Assembly (NCBI GenBank): GCA_004297165.1
Contig: SCUJ01000006.1
Span: forward strand, 1,240,464-1,304,463
Direction: 5' to 3'
From: Gammaproteobacteria bacterium
Lineage (GTDB): Bacteria > Pseudomonadota > Gammaproteobacteria > Eutrophobiales > Eutrophobiaceae
DNA length: 64,000 nucleotides
Shown: positions 11,045 to 19,641 of the stretch, one piece after another
How the letters are laid out: every line of letters starts with the position of its first letter
Position numbering within the stretch: the stretch's first letter is position 1
Program-made: the position numbers and the translations under genes
Notes under the pieces: model-generated
The model's input: only the letters and a program-made list of their open reading frames with translations
Databases searched by the model: none
What the model was told of the DNA's origin: nothing

Positions 11045-12157
11045 TTATTCCGCGACCTTAATGACGATCTTCCCGAAAAACCTCTCACTCTCCAGGTAGT
11101 CGTAGGCCGCCATCGCCTCCTCGAAGGGGAAGACGCGATCGATGACGGGCTCTATCTTATGTTCGGTCACGAAGGTGACCAGATTTTCGAGGTCCGTGCG
11201 CGAGCCGGTATAGATATGCGTCAGGCGCGCATTGAAGGGCTTCAGCAGATCCTCCGGCGTCGACCGTTCAAAACCGCCCTCCGAGAGTCCCCCGATGAGT
11301 GCGATATGCCCGCCCGTCTTGAGGCTCTTGATCGCCATCGGCAGGGTATCCTTGCCGCCGACCTCAAGGACATTCACGACACCAACACCACCAGTCGCCT
11401 CCCGGACCGCGGCGGTCCAGTCGGGCGTGTTCCGGTAATTAATCGTGGCAATCGCGCCGAGGGCCTTCGCCTTCGCCAGCTTCGCGTCGCTCGAACTCGT
11501 GATGATGGGTTTCGCGCCGATGGCGGCGGCGAGTTGCAGGCCGAAGATGGAGACTCCGCCAGTGCCTTCCAGCAGGACAAAATCTCCTGCCTTGACGTCA
11601 TCCTCCACGAAGTAGGAGGTCCAGGCCGTGACCCCGGCGCAGGGCAGCGTGGCGGCGTCCTCGTAGCTCATGGAATCGGGCATGTGCGCCAGGGTCTGTT
11701 CCGTGATGAGGGCGTATTCCGACAGCAGGCCCTCGCGCGGCTTGTAACCGGCGTGTTTGCCGTCCACCCACTCCCGGTCGAAGCCCCCGACCACGCGATC
11801 GCCAACCTTGAAGCGGGTAACGGCCGAGCCAATCGCCGCGACATCCCCCGCCCCATCCGAGATCGACAGGCCGGGGGTTGCCTTGCCCGTCCCGCGGGAG
11901 CCTTCGATGGCGTAGATGTCCTTGCGGTTCAGCGAGACGGCCTTGATCCGGACCAGGACCTCGTTGGCCGCGGGTGTGGGCACCGGCGCCTCTTTGATGA
12001 CTGCGACATAACCCTCGCCGCTGTCCGCCTTGACCATCTGATACTGGCGCATGGTCGCGGGATCGGCGGCCTGGGCTACCGCTGTAACCACTGACAGGAT
12101 GGCAATAATGATGCTTGAAAAATTAATGGCGATTCGCCGCAAAGCGTTCTGATTCAT
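11045..12157 (-). CDS. Zinc-type (MDR) alcohol dehydrogenase / quinone oxidoreductase-like, with signal peptide
   Basis: A 370-residue medium-chain dehydrogenase/reductase. The GroES-like N-domain (EVLVRIKAVSLNRKDIYAI) and Rossmann domain (LLEGTGGVSIFGLQLA, then IITSSSDAKLAKAKALGA) are clear. The usual ADH catalytic-zinc Cys is not seen where NRKD occurs, as in quinone oxidoreductase relatives. An N-terminal hydrophobic segment ending AVAQAAD (about residues 1-31) looks like a Sec signal, odd for an NAD(P)-dependent fold. ATG 12157 is preceded by GGGGGA. It is the first gene of the minus-strand run ending in UGSC 1 and diverges from the TonB receptor gene across a 314-bp gap. Substrate unknown. 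Confidence 0.82.
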   Translation of the reverse strand: MNQNALRRIAINFSSIIIAILSVVTAVAQAADPATMRQYQMVKADSGEGYVAVIKEAPVPTPAANEVLVRIKAVSLNRKDIYAIEGSRGTGKATPGLSISDGAGDVAAIGSAVTRFKVGDRVVGGFDREWVDGKHAGYKPREGLLSEYALITEQTLAHMPDSMSYEDAATLPCAGVTAWTSYFVEDDVKAGDFVLLEGTGGVSIFGLQLAAAIGAKPIITSSSDAKLAKAKALGAIATINYRNTPDWTAAVREATGGVGVVNVLEVGGKDTLPMAIKSLKTGGHIALIGGLSEGGFERSTPEDLLKPFNARLTHIYTGSRTDLENLVTFVTEHKIEPVIDRVFPFEEAMAAYDYLESERFFGKIVIKVAE

Positions 12158-12471
12158 GCTGTTTCCCCCATGCTGAACCCCTGTGGATCCTCGATGAGAA
12201 GGTTATAGAGACAGTAGGTTTATTTCAAGGCAGAAAGTAAGTCATCGTTCTGATCCCAAAATAGTTTTATGGAATTGCCACACCAAGGTGAAGTGCCTTA
12301 AGGTTTCATCTCGATGTGTATTATTTATGGTAATGTGTTGCATATATGGTAAAGTACCGCCCCGGTGAATGCCGTAAGCGGCATCTCGCCATATCAATTG
12401 GAAGACCGTCGGCGCCGCAGTTCGCTCAGTGTCGCCGGTATATCCCAAGTCTGTAATTCGATGAGGTATTC
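12158..12471. promoter_or_regulatory. Divergent intergenic region between MDR operon and TonB receptor
   Basis: This 314-bp gap is more AT-rich than its flanks and must hold promoters for both directions. No gene with a ribosome site is visible in it. I see no convincing operator palindrome and no unambiguous -35/-10 pair. Confidence 0.4.
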
Positions 12472-15400
12472 ATGATGAAAAAACCCAAGTTCAGTAGAAG
12501 TATTCTGCCTTTGACGGCTGCTTTACTCGCGCTGGGCATCGGCGCCGGTAATCCGGCCCTGGCCCAGGGAGATGAGCAATTGGAAGAGGTGGTAGTGACC
12601 GGTTCGCGCATCGTGCGGCGCGACTTTGAGTCGAACAGCCCCATCCTCACGGTAGGCGAGGAGTTGCTCGAACAGACGTTCACGTCGTCAATCGAAAGCA
12701 ACCTTAATAAACTGCCACAGTTCATCCCCGACAAGACGCCCGATCAGGGCGGCGACATCCAGCCGACGGCCACCAACACACCCGGTTCGGCCACGGTCTC
12801 ACTGCGCAATCTCGGCGCCAACCGCAGCCTCGTGCTGCTCGACGGCCGCCGCGCGACGCCAGGCAATGCCTCCATGGTCGTCGACATCAACACGATCCCG
12901 GCCTTTGCCATCGATCGCGTCGAGATCATCACCGGCGGCGCCTCGGCGACCTACGGCGCCGATGCGGTAGGCGGCGTCACCAACTTCATCATGAAGAAGA
13001 ATTTCGAAGGCTTTCAGATCGGCAGCCAGGCCGGCATCACCGAACGGGGCGACGCCCTAGAATGGAACTTGAGCGGTATCCTGGGCACCAATTTCGCCGA
13101 CGGCCGCGGCAATATCATGCTCAGCATGTCGACCAACCGGCGCGAAGAAGCCTTGCGCCGCGATCGCTCCTGGTTCGAGGATTTTTACAAGGATCCGAAT
13201 CGGGGCGGCACCGAGTTCTTCCCGGATTTCTCGGCGGTCGATTTCGACTTCGGCGATCCCAGCCAGGCCGCAGTGGATTCCATCTTCGGCGCGGCTGCCG
13301 CGGTTTCCCCGGCTGACCGCTTTTATGTGAATGCCGATGGCACGCTCTTCACCGGTTTCTTCCAGAGCTTCTCGACGGGCGGCGTCTCCCGCTTCGATGG
13401 CGACACGACCGGCATCAAGTGGAAGGAGACCGCGAACGGTCTGCTGGCGCAGAATTTCGTCAACGAGCTTTTGACTCTGCCACTTGAGCGTCAGAACCTC
13501 TTCGCCCGCGGCAATTACGAGATCAACGACTGGCTGGGCGTCTTTGCCCAGGGCATGTTCAACGATGTCTCCGTCCACACTGTCCAGCAGCCTTCGCCTT
13601 CGGTCAACGGCTGGGCGGCGTATATCCCCAACGATGGACGGACGGTACCGGCGGAAGTACAGACATTGCTGAACGGTCGCGTGGATCCCACGCAAGACTG
13701 GCGTCTGACCTATTACCTCGACTACGCCGATCGCACCTCCAGCGTCGATGTCACCACCTATAACCTGATGGCCGGCTTCGAAGGCTCGATCCCCAGCACC
13801 GACTGGACCTGGGAAGCGTACGTCTCGCAAGGCGAATCCGAGACTGCCGCCCTGGAAGAAGGCTTCGCTTCGCTGGAACGCTTCCGCGCGGTCATCTCCT
13901 CGCCGAACTGGGGCGCTGGTTTTTCCGCCCAGGGTAACCCCTTGTTTGGCGGCTTTGGCGCTTCGACCGGAACCTGCACCAGCGGTTTCAATCCCTTCGA
14001 TCTGAATCAGGCGATAAGCGCGGATTGTATCGAAGCGATCTCGGCGGACATCAAGACCCGGTCGACCATGACGCAGACGGTGTATGAAGCCAATGCCCAG
14101 GGCGGTCTGTTCGATCTCCCGGCCGGCGAGCTGCGGGGCGCGATCGGTCTTTCCCGGCGCGAGAACGAATACCGGTTCCTCAACGATACGCTGACCACTC
14201 AGGGCCGCTCCTTCCTTGACCAGGCTATCGGTCTCTATCCGAGCGGTAACTCGGCCGGCGCCATCGAAATCAACGAGGTGTATGGCGAGTTGCTGGTCCC
14301 GATCCTGGCCGATGCCTTCTACATCAAGAAGTTCGATCTTGAACTCGGCGGTCGGCATTCGGATTACAACACCACCGGCGGCAGTTGGACTTACAAGATC
14401 CTCAGCGATCTGACGATCAACGACCAGTTCCGCCTGCGCGGCGGATTCAACCGGGCGGAACGCGCCCCGAACGTCGCGGAACTCTTCCTCGCGCCGCAGC
14501 AGACCTTCGTCTTCTCGGCCGGCGGCGATCCGTGCTCGCTCAACAGCCGTCTGGCCTGGTCGGCCAATCCAGCCTCAAACCCGACCAACGCCGCCGCGGT
14601 CCAGGCGCTCTGCACCACGATCATGGAGGCCAGCGCACCGGGAACGGCCGCCACCTTCTACGGTAACGCTACGTTCCAGACCTCGGGCGGCACCTTCGCG
14701 TTCCCCACGCTGCAAGGCAATCCGACCGTCGCGCCTGAAACGGCGGACACCTGGACCGTTGGCCTGGTGATGGATTCGCCGATCGATTACCCGCTGCTTG
14801 AGACCTTGCGGATGACGATCGACTACTACAACATCAGCGTTGAAAACGCGATTGGCCCGCAGTCGATAGATGTCGCCCAGCAACAGTGCTTCAGCACGGA
14901 GTACAACCCCACGTTGAGCGTCACCTCGCCCTACTGCGCAGGGATCAACCGCGTGGCGAACGATGGCGCCATCGGCAACATCATCACCACGTATTACAAC
15001 AACGGACGTTTCACGACCGATGGCATCGACTTCCAGCTCGATTGGGGCATGGATATCGGACCGGGTACCTTCAACATCAATTCCCTCACCAACTACCTGC
15101 TCAAACTGAAATCTTCAGAACTGCCAGGCAACGTGGGAATAGACTACGCCGGGTCGCTGGGGCCGAGCCAGAACGGGCTCAACCCCGGTTCCTATGAGTG
15201 GAAGATGCTGAATACCTTCAGCTACAACTGGGACAAGTACCTCGTCTCGTTGCAGTGGAGACACCTGCCATCGATCGATTCGGCCTCCATCCCGGCCGTA
15301 CCGACTGCCACCACGCTCGGGGCGGGATCCTACGATCTGATCAGCCTCAATGGCGGCATCGAGTTGGGTGAGAGCATACTGGGCTCGAACCTTTCGATCC

Positions 15401-15567
15401 GGTTCGGCGTCGAGAACCTGTTCGACCAGGCGCCCCCGGTGCTGGAAGTCAACTCAGCCCCGCCTCCGGGCACACTGGCTGGCGGCGGTTTCTCCAGCTC
15501 GGCCGGCAGTTACTTCTATGACCTGCAAGGCCGTCGTTTCTACTTGGGCGCGAACTTCGAGTTCTAA
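12472..15567 (+). CDS. TonB-dependent outer-membrane receptor 1
   Basis: A 1031-residue TonB-dependent transporter. A signal peptide ends NPALAQG, the TonB-box-like region is EEVVVTGSRIVRRDF, and the plug domain (about residues 45-175) contains SLRNLGANRSLVLLDGRR and EIITGGASATYGADAVGGV. The remaining 850 residues form the 22-strand barrel, ending with FYLGANFEF, a C-terminal aromatic residue as expected for BAM recognition. The long form with RNLGANRSLVLLDGRR is typical of receptors for organic substrates rather than classical siderophores, but the ligand cannot be inferred. It diverges from the MDR/UGSC 1 operon and is closed by a strong terminator, so it is probably monocistronic. Confidence 0.92.
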   Translation: MMKKPKFSRSILPLTAALLALGIGAGNPALAQGDEQLEEVVVTGSRIVRRDFESNSPILTVGEELLEQTFTSSIESNLNKLPQFIPDKTPDQGGDIQPTATNTPGSATVSLRNLGANRSLVLLDGRRATPGNASMVVDINTIPAFAIDRVEIITGGASATYGADAVGGVTNFIMKKNFEGFQIGSQAGITERGDALEWNLSGILGTNFADGRGNIMLSMSTNRREEALRRDRSWFEDFYKDPNRGGTEFFPDFSAVDFDFGDPSQAAVDSIFGAAAAVSPADRFYVNADGTLFTGFFQSFSTGGVSRFDGDTTGIKWKETANGLLAQNFVNELLTLPLERQNLFARGNYEINDWLGVFAQGMFNDVSVHTVQQPSPSVNGWAAYIPNDGRTVPAEVQTLLNGRVDPTQDWRLTYYLDYADRTSSVDVTTYNLMAGFEGSIPSTDWTWEAYVSQGESETAALEEGFASLERFRAVISSPNWGAGFSAQGNPLFGGFGASTGTCTSGFNPFDLNQAISADCIEAISADIKTRSTMTQTVYEANAQGGLFDLPAGELRGAIGLSRRENEYRFLNDTLTTQGRSFLDQAIGLYPSGNSAGAIEINEVYGELLVPILADAFYIKKFDLELGGRHSDYNTTGGSWTYKILSDLTINDQFRLRGGFNRAERAPNVAELFLAPQQTFVFSAGGDPCSLNSRLAWSANPASNPTNAAAVQALCTTIMEASAPGTAATFYGNATFQTSGGTFAFPTLQGNPTVAPETADTWTVGLVMDSPIDYPLLETLRMTIDYYNISVENAIGPQSIDVAQQQCFSTEYNPTLSVTSPYCAGINRVANDGAIGNIITTYYNNGRFTTDGIDFQLDWGMDIGPGTFNINSLTNYLLKLKSSELPGNVGIDYAGSLGPSQNGLNPGSYEWKMLNTFSYNWDKYLVSLQWRHLPSIDSASIPAVPTATTLGAGSYDLISLNGGIELGESILGSNLSIRFGVENLFDQAPPVLEVNSAPPPGTLAGGGFSSSAGSYFYDLQGRRFYLGANFEF

Positions 15568-15592
15568 TCCAGGATTGAAACGGTAATACCAG

Positions 15593-15626
15593 GAGGTCCT
15601 CCCGCAAGGGAGGGCCTCTTTTTTTT
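15593..15626 (+). terminator. Rho-independent terminator of TonB receptor 1
   Basis: An 11-bp stem (15593-15603 with 15608-15618, one G-T wobble, loop GCAA) is followed by eight T residues, 26 nt after the receptor stop codon. Confidence 0.9.
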
Positions 15627-15629
15627 GCC

Positions 15630-15658
15630 TCCCTATCCCCTATCCCCTATCCCCTATT
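15630..15658. repeat. Heptanucleotide tandem repeat (CCCTATC-type, about four units)
   Basis: Just after the terminator, a short tandem array of the unit CCCTATC fills the gap between the convergent TonB receptor and MFS genes. It is a simple low-copy repeat with no visible function. Confidence 0.7.
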
Positions 15659-15666
15659 CCCAATGA

Positions 15667-16872
15667 CTAATGACCAGTAACAGCCACTTGATCCATCCGA
15701 TCCAAGTGTCGCAGTCTGGTGCACAGCGCATAGCCGCCGAAGGTGACGCCAAAGGCCATAATCGCTCCAGTGACCACCGTGGCCACCGGCCCGATGAGGG
15801 CAGCGACCGAACCTGCGCGGAAATCGCCGAGTTCGTTGGAGGTGGCGATGAAGAGCACATTGACGGCGCTGACCCGTCCGCGCAATTCATCCGGGGTGCC
15901 AAACTGGACCAGAGTGGCGCGGATGTTGACGCTCACCATGTCCGCGGCCCCATAGACCCAGAGCGCCGCGAGGCTCAGCCAGAAACTGGCTGAGAAGGCG
16001 AACACGAGGATGGACACGGAGAAGATCAACAGCGACAGGAACAGCACGTTCCCCGTATGCCGCAGCGGCGGCAGCCGGGAGAACAGGAGACCCATCATCA
16101 CGCCGCCGAGGGCCGGCATGGCGCGCAGCATCCCGAGGGCCTCGGGTCCGACCTTGAGTACATCCACGGCATAGACGGGCAACAGGGCCACCACGCTCCC
16201 GAAAAATACGATAAATAGATCGAGTGCGATGCTGGGCAGGACGATCGGGCTCGCCAGCACGTAATGGATCCCGTCTAGCAGCGGCCGCCAGCCACGGCCC
16301 AGGGGCTTGCCGGAAGGCAGTTTCGGCAACAGGAAATAACAGACCGCCCCCAGGCTGGACAGCACCGCGAGCAACCAATAGGTATGAAAATCCACCCAGC
16401 CTATCATCAGGCCGGCGACGAAGGGTCCGACCGTCGAGGCCGTGGTCCAGGCCGCGCTGGAGATGGCGACGGCGTGCGGCAGGAATTCCCTGGTCACGAT
16501 ATTGGGCAGGATCGCCTGCAACGCCGGGGAGTTGAAGGACCGCGCACAGCCGTGCAGAAACAGCAGCGAGAAGACCACCACGCGGCTCAGTTCGCCGTCC
16601 TGCATGCTGAAGGCAAGACCGAGATAGGCGATGGCCTCGAGGATGGCGCACACGATCAGGATCAGGTTGCGCGGGTAATGATCCACCACCCAGCCGGTGA
16701 CGATAAAGAGCCCCAGCATCGGCAGGATCTGCATCAGGCCGACCAGCGCGAGGTCGAAGGGGTTGCCGCTGAACTGGTACAGATGCCAGCCGATCGACAC
16801 GGTCAGCATGGTGTCGGCGAGCGAGATGAGCACGCGGGCGGCGAGATAGGCCCGGAACGGGAATTGGTTCAT
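15667..16872 (-). CDS. MFS exporter (EntS-like, MFS_3 family)
   Basis: A 401-residue twelve-helix inner-membrane major facilitator protein. The N-terminus (FRAYLAARVLISLADTMLTVSIGWHLYQ) and the A-motif-like region WVVDHYPRNLILI match the enterobactin-exporter-like MFS_3 group. Such transporters export siderophores, drugs or other small molecules by proton antiport. It converges with TonB receptor 1 and diverges from quinoprotein 3 across a 190-bp gap with two palindromes. No strong ribosome site is seen before the ATG. Substrate unknown. Confidence 0.85.
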   Translation of the reverse strand: MNQFPFRAYLAARVLISLADTMLTVSIGWHLYQFSGNPFDLALVGLMQILPMLGLFIVTGWVVDHYPRNLILIVCAILEAIAYLGLAFSMQDGELSRVVVFSLLFLHGCARSFNSPALQAILPNIVTREFLPHAVAISSAAWTTASTVGPFVAGLMIGWVDFHTYWLLAVLSSLGAVCYFLLPKLPSGKPLGRGWRPLLDGIHYVLASPIVLPSIALDLFIVFFGSVVALLPVYAVDVLKVGPEALGMLRAMPALGGVMMGLLFSRLPPLRHTGNVLFLSLLIFSVSILVFAFSASFWLSLAALWVYGAADMVSVNIRATLVQFGTPDELRGRVSAVNVLFIATSNELGDFRAGSVAALIGPVATVVTGAIMAFGVTFGGYALCTRLRHLDRMDQVAVTGH

Positions 16873-16955
16873 GCGACGTTACGCGCTAACGAGGATATAG
16901 GCCATGCGCAAACAGCATGACAGATGAGCGGTTTTGAAGAAAGAATTTGAGGATT

Positions 16956-17035
16956 CGGGACGGAATTGAATTCTGTCCCGGATCCCGGTGCTGTGGTAAA
17001 TTCAGGGTTAAATCCAGACAGAATTCTATTCTGTC
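16956..17035. repeat. Pair of related palindromes upstream of quinoprotein 3
   Basis: Two inverted repeats built on the same GACAGAAT/ATTCTGTC core occur 37 nt apart: 16956-16980 (12-bp arms, one wobble, central G) and 17017-17035 (8-bp perfect arms). The second ends 27 nt before the quinoprotein 3 start codon. They could be paired operator sites or copies of a small dispersed palindromic repeat; the sequence alone does not decide. Confidence 0.6.
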
Positions 17036-17062
17036 CCGCATAAATCATACGGGGAGTTGATA

Positions 17063-18787
17063 ATGCAGCGATACTGGCCATCTGTCCTTCTAGCCTTGTT
17101 AATTCATCCGTTCGCCCAGGCCGATGACTCCCTGCCGGACAGTTTCGTTCCCGTCACCGACGCGATGCTGCGGTCACCCGATCCCGCGGACTGGCTGATG
17201 TACAGCCGCACCTACGACGCCCAGCGTTATAGCCCACTCGATCAGATCAACACCAGTAACGTGAATGGTTTGCAGTTGGCGTGGGGGCGCGGCCTGCCAG
17301 ATGGCGTCACAGAGACGATCCCGCTGGTCTATGCCGGGGTCATGTACGTCGTCGCGCCCGGTTCGCGAGTCCAGGCGCTCGATGCGACGAATGGCGATCT
17401 GATCTGGGAATACGCCCGCGAACCCGCCGACCCCACCGCCCGGACCAAGAGCCTCGCGATCTACGCGGATCTTTTGATCTACACCGCTCCGGACAGTCAT
17501 ATCGTGGCGCTCGATGCCCGCACCGGCGCGGTCCGCTGGGAGACGAAGACCGGAGAGCGCGGCCACACCTCGGGCCCCCTCGTCATCGAGGGCAAGGTGA
17601 TCTCGGGCGGGACCTGCGGCGGGAGTCGCGACAACTGCTACATCTCGGCGCACCACGCCCGCACCGGGAAAGAGGCTTGGCGCTTCTACACCACCCCGGC
17701 CCCCGGCGAGCCGGGCGACGAATCCTGGGACGGCGCGGCGCTCGACAAGCGGCAGGCATCCACCTGGGGCCTGCCCGGCAGTTACGACCCGGAACACCAT
17801 CTGATCTACTGGGGTATCGCCAATCCGATGCCGGACCTGCGCATCGACCGGCACGACGGCGATTCCGGCCCCAAACGCCTGACGGCCCCGTCCGATCTCT
17901 ACAGCAACTCGACCGTGGCCCTGAATCCGGACTCCGGCAAGCTCGTCTGGTATTACCAGCATCTGCCGGGCGATGACGCCGATCTGGATCACACCCACGA
18001 ACGGACCCTCGTACGAACCGCGATCGCCCCCGATCCCCGCTTCGTCAAGTGGATCAACCCGAAGATCAAACCGGGCGAGGTCCGCGAGGTCTCCGTCACG
18101 CTCCCGGAAGGCGGCGGCCTCTTCGTGAACGATAGAATCACCGGGGAATTCCTCTGGGCAACGCCCTTCCCCTTCGAGACTCCCCAGATGTTGCTCAAGG
18201 ATATCGACGTCAAGACCGGCCGGACCAAGATCAACTACGACCTGGTCATGAAGACAAAAGGCGCGCCGCGTGTCGTCTGCTACTGGAACACCCGCAGCTA
18301 CTGGCCCACGGCCTACAGCCCGGACACGAATTCCCTCTATACCTCCTACATCGACAACTGCCGCGAGATGACCGGCCAGACCGGCCGCGGCGCCTGGCGG
18401 GTGATCCCGAGACCGGGATCCGATCCCAAGGCCCTGACCGGGATCGCGAAGATCGATCTCGCGACCGGCGAGATCCTGCGCTTCGACACCGGCCGGGCTC
18501 CGGGCAACGGGGCGCTGCTCGCGACCGCCGGCAAGCTCGTCTTTCACGGCGACATGAGCCGACGCTTCCGCGCCTTCGACGCCACCACAGGCGAACGCCT
18601 CTGGGAGACGGTGCTGGGCGGCAATGTCTCCGTGAGCACCATCGCCTACGCGGTGAACGGCCGGCAGTATGTGGCCGTGATGACCGGGGACAACCTCAAG
18701 GTGCCTGAATTGCTGGGCGTGGTCCCGGAGCTGAAGCTCCCTGCCGGCCACAACGAGATCTATGTCTTTGCCCTGCCGCAGAGGTAA
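17063..18787 (+). CDS. PQQ-dependent dehydrogenase (quinoprotein 3), exported
   Basis: A 574-residue quinoprotein clearly paralogous to quinoprotein 1 (shared SRTYDAQRYSPLDQI, WGRGLP, GLPGSYDPE, DLYSNSTVAL). ATG 17063 has GGGGAG 6 nt upstream and a Sec signal ending HPFAQAD. As in quinoprotein 1 the vicinal Cys pair is replaced by Cys residues six apart (CGGSRDNC), and there is no haem site. The catalytic segment is DDADLD (D307, D309): the D-x-D pattern associated with lanthanide-dependent enzymes is kept, but the Trp before the catalytic Asp is Ala. The exported SDR gene starts 37 nt downstream and is probably cotranscribed, hinting at two successive periplasmic oxidation or reduction steps on one substrate. 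Confidence 0.88.
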   Translation: MQRYWPSVLLALLIHPFAQADDSLPDSFVPVTDAMLRSPDPADWLMYSRTYDAQRYSPLDQINTSNVNGLQLAWGRGLPDGVTETIPLVYAGVMYVVAPGSRVQALDATNGDLIWEYAREPADPTARTKSLAIYADLLIYTAPDSHIVALDARTGAVRWETKTGERGHTSGPLVIEGKVISGGTCGGSRDNCYISAHHARTGKEAWRFYTTPAPGEPGDESWDGAALDKRQASTWGLPGSYDPEHHLIYWGIANPMPDLRIDRHDGDSGPKRLTAPSDLYSNSTVALNPDSGKLVWYYQHLPGDDADLDHTHERTLVRTAIAPDPRFVKWINPKIKPGEVREVSVTLPEGGGLFVNDRITGEFLWATPFPFETPQMLLKDIDVKTGRTKINYDLVMKTKGAPRVVCYWNTRSYWPTAYSPDTNSLYTSYIDNCREMTGQTGRGAWRVIPRPGSDPKALTGIAKIDLATGEILRFDTGRAPGNGALLATAGKLVFHGDMSRRFRAFDATTGERLWETVLGGNVSVSTIAYAVNGRQYVAVMTGDNLKVPELLGVVPELKLPAGHNEIYVFALPQR

Positions 18788-18824
18788 TTGGCGTTACGAC
18801 GAATCATTTGATGGAGGAAACCGT

Positions 18825-19631
18825 ATGCGTTCACGAATGACATGCCTCACGCTTCTCATCGCCGTCATCGCCGCGCCTGCCTGGGCCGAGACCGTGCTGA
18901 TCACAGGCGCCAACTCCGGCATCGGCCTGGAATTCACCAAACAATACGCGGCGAAGGGCTGGACGGTGATCGCGACCCACAGGCGCGCCGGTGCGCCCGA
19001 ATCCCTGGCCGCAGTCAGCGCCGAGTTCAAGAACGTGCGCATCGAACGCATGGATGTGACCAGCGCCGAAGACGTTCAGGCGCTCGCCGCGAAACTGAAA
19101 CAGACGTCGATCGATCTCCTCATCAACAACGCGGGCGTCTACAACGACCGAAGCGCCTGCACGGTGGAGGATTGCCCGGGGGATTGGAGCAATCAGGACT
19201 TCGGCAAACTGCATTTCCCGCTGCTGGAGACCATCATGGCCGTGAATCTGAAGGGTCCGCTGCAAGTGTCGGAGGCCTTCACGGAGCACGTGGCGGCCAG
19301 CCAACGCAAGCTGATTGTCTCGATCAGTTCCACCAACGGCTCGCTCACCGAACCGTTTCCCGGCAGCGGCGCGATCTTCTACCGGGCGAGCAAGGCGGCG
19401 CTGAACCGGGCGATGCAACTGGTCGCCGCGAAGCTTGCGGACCGGGGCATCGCTGTCGTGTTGCTACACCCTGGGGCGGTGGTCACCGAACGGCAATCCT
19501 ATCTGGCCGGGGCAGAAGGCATGGTGGAATTGAATTTCTCCGTGACGCACATGATTGAAACCATCGACAAGCTCACCATCAAGGATTCCGGACGCTTCAT
19601 CGATTACGACGGCAATACCCTGCCCTGGTAG
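18825..19631 (+). CDS. Short-chain dehydrogenase/reductase 1 with Sec signal peptide
   Basis: A 268-residue classical SDR. The cofactor motif TGANSGIG, the structural INNAG, and the catalytic Ser and YRASK (Tyr-x3-Lys) are all intact, so it should be an active NAD(P)(H) oxidoreductase. ATG 18825 is set by GGAGG 8-12 nt upstream. The first 21 residues (MRSRMTCLTLLIAVIAAPAWA) form a textbook Sec signal placed directly before the first beta strand (ETVLITGANSG), so the Rossmann fold itself would be exported. That is unusual because free NAD(P) is scarce in the periplasm. It follows quinoprotein 3 closely. A second gene of identical design lies at 51512-52321 (shared DSGRF and terminal PW). Confidence 0.86.
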   Translation: MRSRMTCLTLLIAVIAAPAWAETVLITGANSGIGLEFTKQYAAKGWTVIATHRRAGAPESLAAVSAEFKNVRIERMDVTSAEDVQALAAKLKQTSIDLLINNAGVYNDRSACTVEDCPGDWSNQDFGKLHFPLLETIMAVNLKGPLQVSEAFTEHVAASQRKLIVSISSTNGSLTEPFPGSGAIFYRASKAALNRAMQLVAAKLADRGIAVVLLHPGAVVTERQSYLAGAEGMVELNFSVTHMIETIDKLTIKDSGRFIDYDGNTLPW

Positions 19632-19641
19632 GATTTCCTCA

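Noticed and set aside
15630-15658. CRISPR-like repetition.
   Set aside because: It is a 7-bp simple tandem repeat with no spacers. No array of 25-40 bp repeats was seen anywhere in the window.
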